Shown: positions 43,609 through 52,389, numbered from the stretch's first letter. The stretch is 64,000 bases of DNA from an uncultured Bacteroidia bacterium (GCA_902800965.1 CADCGK010000001.1:248001-312000); one strand, 5' to 3'. A program made the numbers and translations. The notes: generated from the letters alone by a model not told the origin.

Positions 43609-43731
43609 CCTCACCCCCAGCCCCTCTCCTCGAGGAGAGGGGAGAAGATTGGACAAAAATCTTTTGGGGATGGGGGAAAAAAACGACCCAAACCCTCCCC
43701 TCTCCTTTTGGGAGAGGGGTCGGGGGTGAGG
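43609..43731. repeat. CCTCACCCCC inverted repeat between glyA and upp
   Basis: Outer arms CCTCACCCCC (43609-43618) and GGGGGTGAGG (43722-43731) enclose two G/C-rich hairpins, 43621-43642 (CCCCTCTCC-TCGA-GGAGAGGGG) and 43697-43719. Sequences of this type are dispersed in many bacterial genomes. As RNA it would be very stable and could attenuate upp or protect the glyA mRNA. Confidence 0.85.
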
Positions 43732-43741
43732 GCTTTAGACT

Positions 43742-44404
43742 ATGAAAATCATCAACTTCGCCGAAAGCAACAGCATCATCAATCAATATGTGGCCGAGCT
43801 GAGAGATGTCCACATCCAAAACGACCGCAACACCTTCCGTCACAACCTTCAACGTATTGGCCAGTTGATGGCCTACGAGGTCAGCAAGACCCTCTCCTAT
43901 TCTGAGAAGGAGATCCAGACGCCCTTATCCATGGCCAAAGCCTGCACCCATGACGATGCGATTGTGCTGGCCACCGTGTTTCGCGCCGGACTGCCTTTCC
44001 ACCAAGGCTTCCTAGATGTGTTCGACCACGCCGGAAACGCCTTCGTCTCGGCCTACCGTTACTATATGGATGAGAAACATGAGGAGGTGGGCATCAAGGT
44101 GGAATACCTCGCTGCACCCGATTTGACCGACAAGACGTTGATCATCGCCGACCCAATGCTGGCTACAGGAGGCAGCTTGCAGTTAGCCTACGAGGCACTA
44201 TGCACCAAAGGCATCCCGAAGCAGCTTCACCTCTGCTGCGTCATCGCCGCACAGACAGGCGTGGACAATATCCTTAAGATGTTCAAGCCTTTGGACAACG
44301 TCACCCTTTGGTGCGCCGCCATCGACCCGGTGCTGAACGAGCACAAATATATCGTCCCAGGTTTGGGTGACGCCGGAGATCTCGCCTACGGCGATAAAAT
44401 CTGA
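43742..44404 (+). CDS. upp: Uracil phosphoribosyltransferase
   Basis: The enzyme salvages uracil to UMP with PRPP. The 220-residue protein has FRAGLPFHQGFLDVFDHA near 80 and the PRPP-binding loop LIIADPMLATGGSL near 138, with the conserved C-terminal PGLGDAGDLAYG. It probably shares a transcript with glyA. It ends at the base before the convergent elbB gene. Confidence 0.94.
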   Translation: MKIINFAESNSIINQYVAELRDVHIQNDRNTFRHNLQRIGQLMAYEVSKTLSYSEKEIQTPLSMAKACTHDDAIVLATVFRAGLPFHQGFLDVFDHAGNAFVSAYRYYMDEKHEEVGIKVEYLAAPDLTDKTLIIADPMLATGGSLQLAYEALCTKGIPKQLHLCCVIAAQTGVDNILKMFKPLDNVTLWCAAIDPVLNEHKYIVPGLGDAGDLAYGDKI

Positions 44405-45067
44405 TTATTTCCCATCAAGGAAATCCACCACCGCATCCACCATGTTGTAAGCGCCATCATAGACGTCTTTCAATGTGGCATCCAGCATGAAGGCTGGCGT
44501 GGTGAATACTAGTTCCTCATTATCGGCACACACATCGCCATGCTCGGTCTGCACATGTTCGGCGCCCCATGCCCTGACATGATCAGCGACATCCGAGCCT
44601 TCAGCACCCAATGTAACACACACGCCAGGGATCAGACGAGCCAGCATCACGGGAGCGATGCACATCGCACCAATAGGCTTCCTCGCTTCATGCATCTCCA
44701 AAATAACTCGAGTAACGTCGGGTTGCACCTCCATGGCAACGCCCTTGAAAGCATAGTCACAGAGGTTCTTGGCTGCACCGAAGCCACCTGGGAAAAACAA
44801 AGCATCAAAGTCCTCCGCCTTGAACTGCTCAATGGGCAGGATGTTGCCACGGGCGATACGGGCAGCTTCCGTCATGATGTTACGTTTGGCGTTGGCAACC
44901 TTGTTGCCAGTGACATGGTCTATCACCTCCGCCTGCGGACGATCAGGGGCAAAGCATTGGTATTCACAATGATGTTGAGAGATGGCGAGCAACAACGAGA
45001 CGGCCTCGTTGATCTCGGCACCGTCTTTATGGCCGCAACCGGCCAAGATAACAGCAAATTTCTTCAT
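44405..45067 (-). CDS. elbB: Isoprenoid biosynthesis glyoxalase ElbB
   Basis: The 220-residue protein is a DJ-1/PfpI-type class I amidotransferase-like enzyme. It has VILAGCGHKDGAEINEAV at the start, FPGGFGAAKNLCDYAFKG near 93 and PIGAMCIAPVML with the nucleophile Cys near 137. ElbB has glyoxalase activity in E. coli. It is 12 bases after sdaA, so the two form an operon. Confidence 0.93.
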   Translation of the reverse strand: MKKFAVILAGCGHKDGAEINEAVSLLLAISQHHCEYQCFAPDRPQAEVIDHVTGNKVANAKRNIMTEAARIARGNILPIEQFKAEDFDALFFPGGFGAAKNLCDYAFKGVAMEVQPDVTRVILEMHEARKPIGAMCIAPVMLARLIPGVCVTLGAEGSDVADHVRAWGAEHVQTEHGDVCADNEELVFTTPAFMLDATLKDVYDGAYNMVDAVVDFLDGK

Positions 45068-45079
45068 ATTCCTATAGTT

Positions 45080-46282
45080 TTATTTCATTTGTTCATAATC
45101 ACGGGCAAGACCGCCTTGCGAAGTCTCTTTATATAGGGAAGGCAGATCCTTGCCGGTTTCCTTCATGGTCTCAACTACCTTGTCGAACGACACGCGGTGG
45201 TGTCCGTCGGTAAAGGTGGAATAGATGTTGGCGTCGAGAGCACGGGCAGCAGCGTAGGCGTTGCGTTCGATGCAAGGGATCTGAACCAGACCACAGACTG
45301 GGTCGCAGGTCATGCCTAGATGGTGCTCCAGCGCCATCTCAGCGGCATATTCTATCTGTGCGGGACTGCCGCCGAAGAGCTGGTTGGCTGCAGCGGCAGC
45401 CATGGCACAAGCCACACCCACCTCGCCTTGACAACCCACCTCGGCGCCCGAGATGCTAGCGTTGGTACGAACGATATCGCCCACCAGTCCCGCAGTGGCC
45501 AAAGCCCTGATAATGCGGGTATCGCTGAAGTCATAGCTCTTGGAGAGATGATACAGCACGGCAGGCATCACGCCACAGGAGCCACATGTCGGGGCTGTGA
45601 CAATCTTGCCGCCAGAGGCATTTTCTTCCGAGACGGCGAGAGCATACGAATACACCAACCCACGGCTTTGCAAGGTATGCGAGAAGCCTTTTGCCTTCAC
45701 ATGATACATGGCCGCTTTTCGAGCCAGATGAAGCGGTCCAGGCAGCACACCTTCTTGTTGAAGACCACGTTCCACGGCGGCTTTCATCACCTGCCAGACT
45801 TCCATCAGGTAGTCCTCCACCTCTTTTTGGGGCTCATATTCATAGACGTATTCCCAATAAGTGCGGCCAGTGCGCTCACACCAGTCAAGGATGTCGGTCA
45901 TCTTATTCATCGGATAAACGTCAGCGGAGACGTAACGTTTGCCCTCTTCGGCCAGGTCGCCGCCGCCAATGCTGAACACCGTCCACTCGTCGGTAATCTT
46001 TCCATCTTTGTCAATGGCTTTGAAAAGCATGCCGTTGGGATGAAAAGGAAGGGTGATCTCAGGGCACCACAGAATACGTGTAGGACGTTTGAGGGTGTTG
46101 AGGATGGCCACATCAGTCATGTGGCCTTTGCCTGTGGCAGCCAGACTCCCGTAGAGGGTCACGTCAAAAGAGTTCGCATCGGGGTGGCGGTCGTTGAATA
46201 ACTGAGCGGCTTTTTGAGGTCCCATGGTATGGCTACTGGAAGGGCCAATACCAATCTTATAAATGTCTTTGATGGTCTTCAT
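45080..46282 (-). CDS. sdaA: L-serine ammonia-lyase, single-chain iron-sulfur type
   Basis: The enzyme deaminates serine to pyruvate. The 400-residue protein contains the beta domain (GIGPSSSHTMGPQKAA near 10) and alpha domain (APTCGSCGVMPAVLYHL, CDPVCGLVQIPCIERNA) with the Fe-S cysteines. I chose the ATG at 46282, because the longer frame starts with a GTG inside the promoter. The leader is then only about 4-5 bases. Serine made by glyA nearby could feed it. Confidence 0.94.
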   Translation of the reverse strand: MKTIKDIYKIGIGPSSSHTMGPQKAAQLFNDRHPDANSFDVTLYGSLAATGKGHMTDVAILNTLKRPTRILWCPEITLPFHPNGMLFKAIDKDGKITDEWTVFSIGGGDLAEEGKRYVSADVYPMNKMTDILDWCERTGRTYWEYVYEYEPQKEVEDYLMEVWQVMKAAVERGLQQEGVLPGPLHLARKAAMYHVKAKGFSHTLQSRGLVYSYALAVSEENASGGKIVTAPTCGSCGVMPAVLYHLSKSYDFSDTRIIRALATAGLVGDIVRTNASISGAEVGCQGEVGVACAMAAAAANQLFGGSPAQIEYAAEMALEHHLGMTCDPVCGLVQIPCIERNAYAAARALDANIYSTFTDGHHRVSFDKVVETMKETGKDLPSLYKETSQGGLARDYEQMK

Positions 46283-46290
46283 AGTGCCTA

Positions 46291-46298
46291 CAAAGATA
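46291..46298 (-). promoter_or_regulatory. -7 box for sdaA-elbB
   Basis: Minus-strand TATCTTTG lies eight bases before the sdaA ATG. Confidence 0.6.
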
Positions 46299-46371
46299 GG
46301 CACAAACCGTCAGTTTTTTATGGGTAAAAGAATTTTTTTTGTTTTTTTTATTGTATGTCCGAAAAAAGTTC

Positions 46372-46379
46372 TATTTTTG
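46372..46379 (+). promoter_or_regulatory. -7 box for tRNA-Ala
   Basis: TATTTTTG with TTG about 18 bases upstream, 17 bases before the tRNA. Confidence 0.65.
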
Positions 46380-46396
46380 CAGCGCAAAACAAGCAA

Positions 46397-46470
<74 letters not shown>

Positions 46471-46474
46471 CAAA

Positions 46475-46508
46475 ATCACCGCTGTAGATTCTCAGCGGTG
46501 ATTTTTTT
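46475..46508 (+). terminator. Terminator of tRNA-Ala
   Basis: Stem ATCACCGCTG/CAGCGGTGAT with an eight-base loop and seven T. The convergent HExxH gene ends inside it, so its last residues come from terminator sequence. Confidence 0.85.
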
Positions 46509-47057
46509 ATTGGTAGGATATCCGAATTCGCTCCATTTTACGCCGAATTGTTTACCAAAATACCTTTTGGCATGACGATTCGCACGAAGCTCCGTCCAAT
46601 AACTGCTGTGGTCGCCTTTACCCATGGCGCTGATGAGGCTCGACAGACCGATTACTGGTAGATACAGCGGACCGAAGCGCTGGCTGTCGGCGGTATGCCC
46701 GAACTCATGCATGCAGAGCTGGTTATTGAGCACCAGTCCCCCGTTGCCATCACGGAGCCAGTGACCATCCCAGAGATCCACGAAGGAGCCCAGCGATACC
46801 CCCATGCATCCCGTCCCTTTGACCTTCGTCGCAAAGGTGATGCCGCCTAAGGTATCGACACGGTCCACCTGCCCTACCAATGCCCGTCCCAACGTGAAGA
46901 GCCACCCCGTCACGGTCTGCGGCAACTCCCACGTAAACCTCGAAAACAGCTGCCACACCCGCCCCCAGAACGACCGTTTGGGGTCGGTCTTGAAGAGGCC
47001 TAGGCAAATCTTGGCAGCATTGTGGAGATAAAAAATGTATCTTTGCGACATAACCAT
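46476..47057 (-). CDS. Small protein with HExxH zinc motif
   Basis: The 193-residue protein (or slightly shorter if the ATG of MSQRY is used) has a basic N-terminal region, a Gly-rich middle (GGITFATKVKGTGCMGVSLG) and LCMHEFGHTADSQRFGPLYLPVIG near 117, where HEFGH fits a zinc-protease-like HExxH motif. SSYWTELRANRHAKRYFG follows and may hold a further ligand. There is no signal peptide. The start overlaps the opposite-strand promoter of the Imm32-like gene. Protease activity is not proven. Confidence 0.65.
   Translation of the reverse strand: MVMSQRYIFYLHNAAKICLGLFKTDPKRSFWGRVWQLFSRFTWELPQTVTGWLFTLGRALVGQVDRVDTLGGITFATKVKGTGCMGVSLGSFVDLWDGHWLRDGNGGLVLNNQLCMHEFGHTADSQRFGPLYLPVIGLSSLISAMGKGDHSSYWTELRANRHAKRYFGKQFGVKWSEFGYPTNKKITAENLQR
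47038..47045 (+). promoter_or_regulatory. -7 box for the Imm32-like gene
   Basis: TATCTTTG, 33 bases before the ATG at 47079. It lies within the first codons of the divergent HExxH gene. Confidence 0.6.
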
Positions 47058-47078
47058 TACTTAACCGCACGAAAAACC

Positions 47079-47294
47079 ATGACATTCAATTGGATCGACG
47101 GCTTCATGATCAACGTAGCCATTGACGGCAACACCGTCGTCATCTCAGCCAACAAGGAGGGACTCCTTTCCTTGGCCAATCACCTAAAGACCCTCGCAGA
47201 GGAGCCGGATATGGGGGCACATTTTCATCTAGATGAATTCAACTCGCTGGAAGACGGCTCCGCAGCACTCATCGTAGATAGAATCCCTTCTTAA
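47079..47294 (+). CDS. Imm32-like small protein
   Basis: The 71-residue protein (MTFNWIDGFMINVAIDGN...) has NKEGLLSLANHLKTLAEEP and AHFHLDEFNSLEDGS, which resemble the Imm32 family of putative immunity proteins. I chose the ATG at 47079 because it lies downstream of the promoter; the longer frame starts before it. In Bacteroidales such proteins often occur without a toxin, so an immunity role is uncertain. Confidence 0.6.
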   Translation: MTFNWIDGFMINVAIDGNTVVISANKEGLLSLANHLKTLAEEPDMGAHFHLDEFNSLEDGSAALIVDRIPS

Positions 47295-47299
47295 GTGTG

Positions 47300-47878
47300 T
47301 TACACGTACTGATAGATAGATATCAGGCAGAACCCATTCTCGCACACAGGCTTATTGATCTCAAAGACGAGGTTATCGTCGTCCACACACTTTAACAGAA
47401 GGTAATCTTCCCCAAGTTGGTTGGTCATTTTTTCGACCGCAAACGGCGTCTCGCCTTTGATCACTTCCTGTTGCGACAATTTTTCAAAGAAGGCATTCGC
47501 GTCAGCAGGATCGTCGAAATACAGGTTCTGATTAAAGGAAGTGGCCGACACCAACTCGTAATAATAGGCATGGTCTGAGGTGAGCTTCATTTCATAACCC
47601 GTTTCAGAGAGTTCTCCTTTCTCAATGCCCTTCCCAAACACCGTTACATAGAAACCAGCATCGCCTTCCGAACCTTCCATGCCTTCCATGTCATCTTCCA
47701 ACTCACCTTCGTAAAGGAGGGTCATGCCACATTTGGCAGCTGCGGCCTCGTCGTTCTGGTTGATCAAATCCACGAAGGCTTCCATGGTGAACAGATCGAA
47801 ACCTTGATCCTTATTGGACTGATCACAACCGACGGCAAACAGCAGGCAGATTCCGATGAATAATAAATTCTTTTTCAT
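47300..47878 (-). CDS. Lipoprotein, unknown function
   Basis: The 192-residue protein has the lipoprotein signal MKKNLLFIGICLLFAVGC and an acidic mature part (EGELEDDMEGMEGSEGD). A Cys pair near the end (PVCENGFC) may form a disulfide. No family recognised. It follows the yqeY-like gene by 28 bases and is probably in the same operon. Confidence 0.7.
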   Translation of the reverse strand: MKKNLLFIGICLLFAVGCDQSNKDQGFDLFTMEAFVDLINQNDEAAAAKCGMTLLYEGELEDDMEGMEGSEGDAGFYVTVFGKGIEKGELSETGYEMKLTSDHAYYYELVSATSFNQNLYFDDPADANAFFEKLSQQEVIKGETPFAVEKMTNQLGEDYLLLKCVDDDNLVFEINKPVCENGFCLISIYQYV

Positions 47879-47906
47879 TTTTTAGTTTGTTTTGAAATAG
47901 AAAAAA

Positions 47907-48356
47907 TCACGCTCCCAACAGCTCCTTCACCAGCTGCGACACCTTGGCGTTGTCGGCCTTGCCGGCGACTTGTTTAGTGACAGTGCCCATCACCCGACCC
48001 ATGTCCTTGATGGAGGTAGCGCCAACTTGGGCGATGACGTCTTTGATGATGGCGCGAAGCTCATCCTCGCTCAACGGCTGAGGAAGATAGGCTTCGATGA
48101 CGGAGGCTTGGAACTTCTCTTCGTCGGCGAGTTCCTGACGACCGTTTTGCTCATAGATCGCCGCCGACTCCTTGCGCTGCTTCACAAGTTTCTGCAGCAG
48201 GCTCAGCTCGGTAGCTTCGGTTAGTTCTACGTTACCTCCTTTGGTCTTTTCGAGGAGGATCTGTGCTTTGATCGCCCTGAGGGCTTCGAGTTTCTTTTGG
48301 TCGCGGGCCAGCATGGCGGCCTTGATGTCGGCCATGATCTTTGTTTCTAGGGACAT
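47907..48356 (-). CDS. GatB/YqeY domain protein
   Basis: The 149-residue protein is a stand-alone YqeY domain, related to the tail of GatB of the tRNA amidotransferase. It has LETKIMADIKAAMLARD at the start, YEQNGRQELADEEKFQASVIEAYLPQPLSEDEL in the middle and MGRVMGTVTKQVAGKAD near the end. Stand-alone YqeY may modulate tRNA amidation or binding; its role is not settled. The leader contains a hairpin and octamer repeats. Confidence 0.9.
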   Translation of the reverse strand: MSLETKIMADIKAAMLARDQKKLEALRAIKAQILLEKTKGGNVELTEATELSLLQKLVKQRKESAAIYEQNGRQELADEEKFQASVIEAYLPQPLSEDELRAIIKDVIAQVGATSIKDMGRVMGTVTKQVAGKADNAKVSQLVKELLGA

Positions 48357-48370
48357 AGTTGGTAAGTTAT

Positions 48371-48394
48371 TCAGTTGATCAGTTGGTCAGTTAA
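48371..48394. repeat. TCAGTTnn octamer repeat in the yqeY leader
   Basis: Three units (TCAGTTGA, TCAGTTGG, TCAGTTAA) are identical to three of the four units in the trpS leader. Confidence 0.85.
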
Positions 48395-48439
48395 TAGTTT
48401 ATTTGGTAGCCGCATCCCGAGGGATGCCCTATCGGTAGG

Positions 48440-48447
48440 CAAAGATA
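48440..48447 (-). promoter_or_regulatory. -7 box for the yqeY-like gene
   Basis: Minus-strand TATCTTTG, 83 bases before the ATG. The long leader holds a hairpin (GCATCCC-TCG-GGATGC) and octamer repeats. Confidence 0.55.
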
Positions 48448-48458
48448 ATAATTAATTT

Positions 48459-48492
48459 GGATTGCTTCGGTCGTTCCTTCCTCGCAATGACG
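48459..48492. repeat. REP-like element before the first MATE gene
   Basis: GGATTGCTTCGG...CCTCGCAATGACG, two bases longer than the 32-bp form. It covers the expected -33 region of the MATE promoter. Confidence 0.85.
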
Positions 48493-48502
48493 TAAAAAAA
48501 CG

Positions 48503-48510
48503 TACTTTTG
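48503..48510 (+). promoter_or_regulatory. -7 box four bases before the MATE ATG
   Basis: TACTTTTG, CACC, ATG: predicted leaderless mRNA. Confidence 0.6.
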
Positions 48511-48514
48511 CACC

Positions 48515-49843
48515 ATGATTAAAACGAGCATCACCAACCGTGAGATTTGGCGCATCGCCACCCCCATCATGCTGGGGAACCTGGCGCAGACCATCATCAC
48601 CTTTACTGACACAGCCTTTCTCGGGCATCTCGGCACCATCGAGCTGAGCGCCTCCATGATGGCTGGACTCTTCTATTTCGTGTTCACCACGCTGGCCATG
48701 GGCTTCGCCGTAGGCATCCAGATCTTCATCGCACGGCGCTTCGGCGAAGGCAACATGAAACAGATCGGCGTGATCTTCCAACACGGCGCCCTTTTCGTCC
48801 TGCTACTCGGTCTCTTGCTGTTCAGCATCCTGTTTTTCTTCAGCCATGGCCTGATGCGCAACATCATCGAGTCGGACAACATCTATGTCGCGTCCATGGA
48901 GTATCTGAGATTCAGGAGGTTTGGCATCGTCTTCGTGGTTTTCAACTTCCTGTTCCGCTCTTTCTATGTGGGTATCAGCAACACCAAGGTCATTACCTAC
49001 TCCACCCTCCTCATGGCGGTGGTCAACATTTTCTTCGACTGGTGCCTGATCTTCGGCCACTGCGGCCTTCCCGAGATGGGTATCGGCGGTGCAGCCTTGG
49101 CCTCCCTTCTCGCTGAAATTGCCGCATTCATTTTCTTCTGGATCTATACTTTCATCACCATCCCGCATGAAGAATTCGGCATGTTCCATTGGCACAAGCT
49201 CCAGCCCAAGCTGATGGGCAACATCCTGAAAGTGGCCTTCCCTTGCATGATGCAAAAACTCTTCTCCTTTGGCGCTTGGTTTGCCTTCTTCATCCTCATC
49301 GAGAAGATGGGCGAGACCGCCATCGGCATCTCCTCCGTAGTAAGAAGCACCTATATGATCCTCATCATCCCGGGCTTCGCCTTTGCGGCTACTGCCAACA
49401 CCTTGACCAGCCGCATCATCGGCGAAGGCAAGAGCGACGAGGTGATGGCCATGCTTTGGAAAGTCGTCAAAAATGGTGCTATCTGCTCCCTCGTATTGGC
49501 CGTCATCACCTCCATCATTCCTCAACTCATTTTACAAATCTACACCGACGACCTCAGCCTTGCCGCTGCCGCCGTACCATCGGTCTATGTCATTAGCATC
49601 GCCACCATCCTTGGCGCCATCGGCATGGTCTATTTCGAGGCTGTCTCCGGCACAGGCAACACCTCAGCGGCCATGGCTTTGGAGTTCGGGGTACTCATCG
49701 CCTACATGTTCTACATCTTCCTGATGACCAAGACCTCTTCTATCGCCGGCGTATGGACTGCGGAATGGTTCTACAACATCATCATGGGTCTCATCGCCTT
49801 CTTCTATATCTGGAAGGCCGACTGGCGGAAAAAGGTGATTTGA
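48515..49843 (+). CDS. MATE family efflux transporter (first)
   Basis: The 442-residue protein has 12 predicted membrane segments and the MATE layout (IATPIMLGNLAQTIITFTDTAFLGHLG at start, two related halves). MATE proteins export cationic drugs or metabolites using Na+ or H+. The second MATE gene follows after 15 bases, so they form an operon. Confidence 0.9.
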   Translation: MIKTSITNREIWRIATPIMLGNLAQTIITFTDTAFLGHLGTIELSASMMAGLFYFVFTTLAMGFAVGIQIFIARRFGEGNMKQIGVIFQHGALFVLLLGLLLFSILFFFSHGLMRNIIESDNIYVASMEYLRFRRFGIVFVVFNFLFRSFYVGISNTKVITYSTLLMAVVNIFFDWCLIFGHCGLPEMGIGGAALASLLAEIAAFIFFWIYTFITIPHEEFGMFHWHKLQPKLMGNILKVAFPCMMQKLFSFGAWFAFFILIEKMGETAIGISSVVRSTYMILIIPGFAFAATANTLTSRIIGEGKSDEVMAMLWKVVKNGAICSLVLAVITSIIPQLILQIYTDDLSLAAAAVPSVYVISIATILGAIGMVYFEAVSGTGNTSAAMALEFGVLIAYMFYIFLMTKTSSIAGVWTAEWFYNIIMGLIAFFYIWKADWRKKVI

Positions 49844-49858
49844 TTCAAGACTTCGACG

Positions 49859-51286
49859 ATGAATCCCAGCAACGACCAACGGAAACTCGATGAGCGTTAT
49901 CTGATGATGACGCAGGCACCTGTCAAGAGGCTGATCCTCAAGATGTCGGTGCCTACTATCATCAGCATGCTGGTGACGAGTATCTACAACATGGTGGATT
50001 CGTTTTTCGTCGGTCATCTCAGCACCGAGGCCGTAGCAGGGGTGGGCGTCGCCTTCGCCTACATGGCCTTCATCAACGCCTGCGGTTTCTTCTTCGGACA
50101 CGGTTCGGGCAACTACATCTCCAGGGCGCTGGGCGCCCGCCACACCGAGAACGCCGGCAGGATGGCTGCCACAGGTTTCGTGAGTCCATTGATCTTTGGT
50201 GCCTTTGCAGGCATACTTAGCTTGGTTTTCATCAGCCCCCTGTCACGAGCCTTGGGCGCCACGGAGCAAATCCTTCCGTCAGCCAATGCCTACCTGCGTT
50301 ACATCCTCCTCGCCACGCCATTCATGATGTCGTCGCTGACGTTGAACAACCAGTTAAGGCTTCAAGGCAACGCTCGTTTCGGCATGATCGGCATCGCCTC
50401 GGGTGCCATCCTCAACATCGTCCTCGATCCGATTTTCATCTTCGTGCTGGACATGGGTGTCAGCGGTGCTTCCTTGGCCACCGCCGTCAGCCAATGCTTC
50501 GGCTGGTGTGTCCTGCTATGGGGCACCTCCCGCGAAGGCAATGTCCACATCCGGCTCCGCAACTTCACACCCACAAAGGAATACTACATCCAGATCTTCA
50601 GAGGAGGTCTCCCCTCATTAGCCCGCCAGGCACTCGCCGTGGTAGCCACCATCTGCCTTAACCGCATGGCAGTGCACTATGCCACCTCAGGCAACGAAGC
50701 CTCCGTCGTGGCAGCGTTCTCCATCGTAACACGCATCATGATGATGACCTATTCCCTCATCATTGGCTTGGGTCAAGGTTTCCAGCCAGTGTGCGGCTAC
50801 AACTACGGCGCAAAACTCTATGGCAGGGTGAAAGAGAGCTATTTGTTCTGTCTATCTCTCTCCACGGCCGTATTGATCGTCTTGGGCACCTTGGGGTATC
50901 TCTTTGCTCCCGAGGTCATCGCTCTCTTCCGCAGCGAAGATCCCGAGTTGATCCGGGTAGGTAGCCACGTCATGCGATGGCAATGCATCGCTTTCCCGTT
51001 ATCGGGACTATGCACTACGACCAACATGCTGTTGCAGAACATCAACTACACTTGGCAAGCCACCTTCCTATCCATGTGCCGCCAAGGCATCTGCTTCCTG
51101 CCTGCAGTCTTCATCGCACCTTGGCTTTGGGGACTCACCGGTCTCGAAGCCGCCCAAGCCATCGCCGACGTGATGACCTTCATCATCGCGTTGCCGTTTG
51201 CCATCAAGATTATTAGGGAGCTTTCCTCAAAAGATAAGGATCACCAAAATAATTCCTCTGCGATGCCGTCTGCGAACAGCATCTGA
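49859..51286 (+). CDS. MATE family efflux transporter (second)
   Basis: The 475-residue protein has the MATE layout (KMSVPTIISMLVTSIYNMVDSFFVG near 30; GLGQGFQPVCGYNYGAK near 300, typical of the NorM/MepA-like subgroup). It differs enough from its neighbour that recent duplication is unlikely. Its 3' end overlaps the convergent hemW gene by 46 bases. Confidence 0.9.
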   Translation: MNPSNDQRKLDERYLMMTQAPVKRLILKMSVPTIISMLVTSIYNMVDSFFVGHLSTEAVAGVGVAFAYMAFINACGFFFGHGSGNYISRALGARHTENAGRMAATGFVSPLIFGAFAGILSLVFISPLSRALGATEQILPSANAYLRYILLATPFMMSSLTLNNQLRLQGNARFGMIGIASGAILNIVLDPIFIFVLDMGVSGASLATAVSQCFGWCVLLWGTSREGNVHIRLRNFTPTKEYYIQIFRGGLPSLARQALAVVATICLNRMAVHYATSGNEASVVAAFSIVTRIMMMTYSLIIGLGQGFQPVCGYNYGAKLYGRVKESYLFCLSLSTAVLIVLGTLGYLFAPEVIALFRSEDPELIRVGSHVMRWQCIAFPLSGLCTTTNMLLQNINYTWQATFLSMCRQGICFLPAVFIAPWLWGLTGLEAAQAIADVMTFIIALPFAIKIIRELSSKDKDHQNNSSAMPSANSI

Positions 51287-52389
51287 TCATCATTGAGATA
51301 TAGGATTTCTTTGTTTTGCGAGAGCCTTCCCTGAGCAATCAAAGGCTGGGCTTTTTGTTCGCAATGGTAGGAAAAACGTTCGCCCATCTCGCGTTTGATA
51401 TCATTCAGATCGATACCCCACATCGAACGGAGTCGGAGCATGACGTATTCGTCATATTGCTGTTCGGGACTTAAGATTTCTTTTTCGGCAACAGTGGATT
51501 GCCGCGTCGCTACGCTCCTCGCAATGACGCTCGAGGCCTCCACATACCGCTCCAAAGAGGAAACGTTCCACTGCCTCGACTTACCATCGTACGAATGTGC
51601 CGAAGGCCCAAAACCTGCGTATGGGATGCCAAACCAATAGCTGGTGTTGTGCCGTGAATGCATGCCCAGCTGGCTAAAATTGGAGATCTCATAATGCTCA
51701 TAGCCGTGTTCAGCAGCACGATGGCACAAGATCTCATAGTCGCGGATCGAATCCTCTTCGTTTATGGGCATAGCCTTCCCCATTTCAATCTGCTTCGTTA
51801 AAACAGCATTGGGTTCCAAGGTCAGAGCGTAGGCGGAAAGATGCGGAATGTCCAATTCGAAAAACAAATCTAGATTTCGGTTCCACTGATCGGCATCAGA
51901 GGTAGGTAAGCCGTAGATCAAATCAATGCTGATATTCTCGAAACCCGCTTCTTTAGCCAAATCAAGGCACTGACGGGCATGACTTGAATCGTGTTTGCGG
52001 CTCAAATATCGAAGGTCGTTGTCGAAAAAACTCTGGATACCGATGCTGAGACGGTTCACACCCAAAGACCTCAATCCAGAAAGATATTCCAAGGAGAGCG
52101 TATCGGGGTTGGCTTCAAACGAGACCTCGGCCTCAGGATCAATTTCAAAGCAATCGTGAAGTGTCTTGTGGATATCCTCGATTTCTTCTAAATGCAATAA
52201 GGAAGGCGTTCCGCCGCCGAAATAAACTGTCTCGACCTTTTCCCCGTGAAGATAGTCTTTACGAGAGACCAGCTCATGTTTCAAGGCTTCCAGAAAGTCC
52301 GCTTTGCGCTTTGTTGAGGGAATGGAATAAAACCCACAATAGGCGCACTTGGAAAGACAAAACGGGATATGAAGGTAGAGGCCGGACAT
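51241..52389 (-). CDS. hemW: Radical SAM protein HemW (heme chaperone)
   Basis: HemW binds heme and is related to coproporphyrinogen III dehydrogenase. The 382-residue protein has the radical SAM motif CLSKCAYCGFYS near 12, YFGGGTPS near 56 and the HemW-type C-terminal domain. An in-frame copy of a dispersed repeat lies in the loop before EILSPEQQYDEY and adds IARSVATRQST. The protein is of normal length for the family, so the loop tolerates it. Confidence 0.92.
   Translation of the reverse strand: MSGLYLHIPFCLSKCAYCGFYSIPSTKRKADFLEALKHELVSRKDYLHGEKVETVYFGGGTPSLLHLEEIEDIHKTLHDCFEIDPEAEVSFEANPDTLSLEYLSGLRSLGVNRLSIGIQSFFDNDLRYLSRKHDSSHARQCLDLAKEAGFENISIDLIYGLPTSDADQWNRNLDLFFELDIPHLSAYALTLEPNAVLTKQIEMGKAMPINEEDSIRDYEILCHRAAEHGYEHYEISNFSQLGMHSRHNTSYWFGIPYAGFGPSAHSYDGKSRQWNVSSLERYVEASSVIARSVATRQSTVAEKEILSPEQQYDEYVMLRLRSMWGIDLNDIKREMGERFSYHCEQKAQPLIAQGRLSQNKEILYLNDDQMLFADGIAEELFW
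51496..51529. repeat. REP-like element inside hemW
   Basis: GGATTGCCGCGTCG...CTCCTCGCAATGACG, translated on the minus strand as VIARSVATRQS. Confidence 0.85.

Noticed and set aside
43559..43852. 97-residue frame over the glyA-upp hairpin
   Set aside because: The Pro/Ser-rich peptide is just a reading of the C/T-rich hairpin arms.
45320..46201. 293-residue frame antisense to sdaA
   Set aside because: Shadow of sdaA with no domain and an atypical His/Gly-rich composition.
48803..49525. 240-residue frame antisense to the first MATE gene
   Set aside because: Highly acidic and His-rich, which is what antisense reading of membrane-protein codons produces.
48515..51286. Recent tandem duplication of MATE genes
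   Set aside because: The two proteins differ along their full length and belong to different-looking subgroups, so the pair is not a recent copy.
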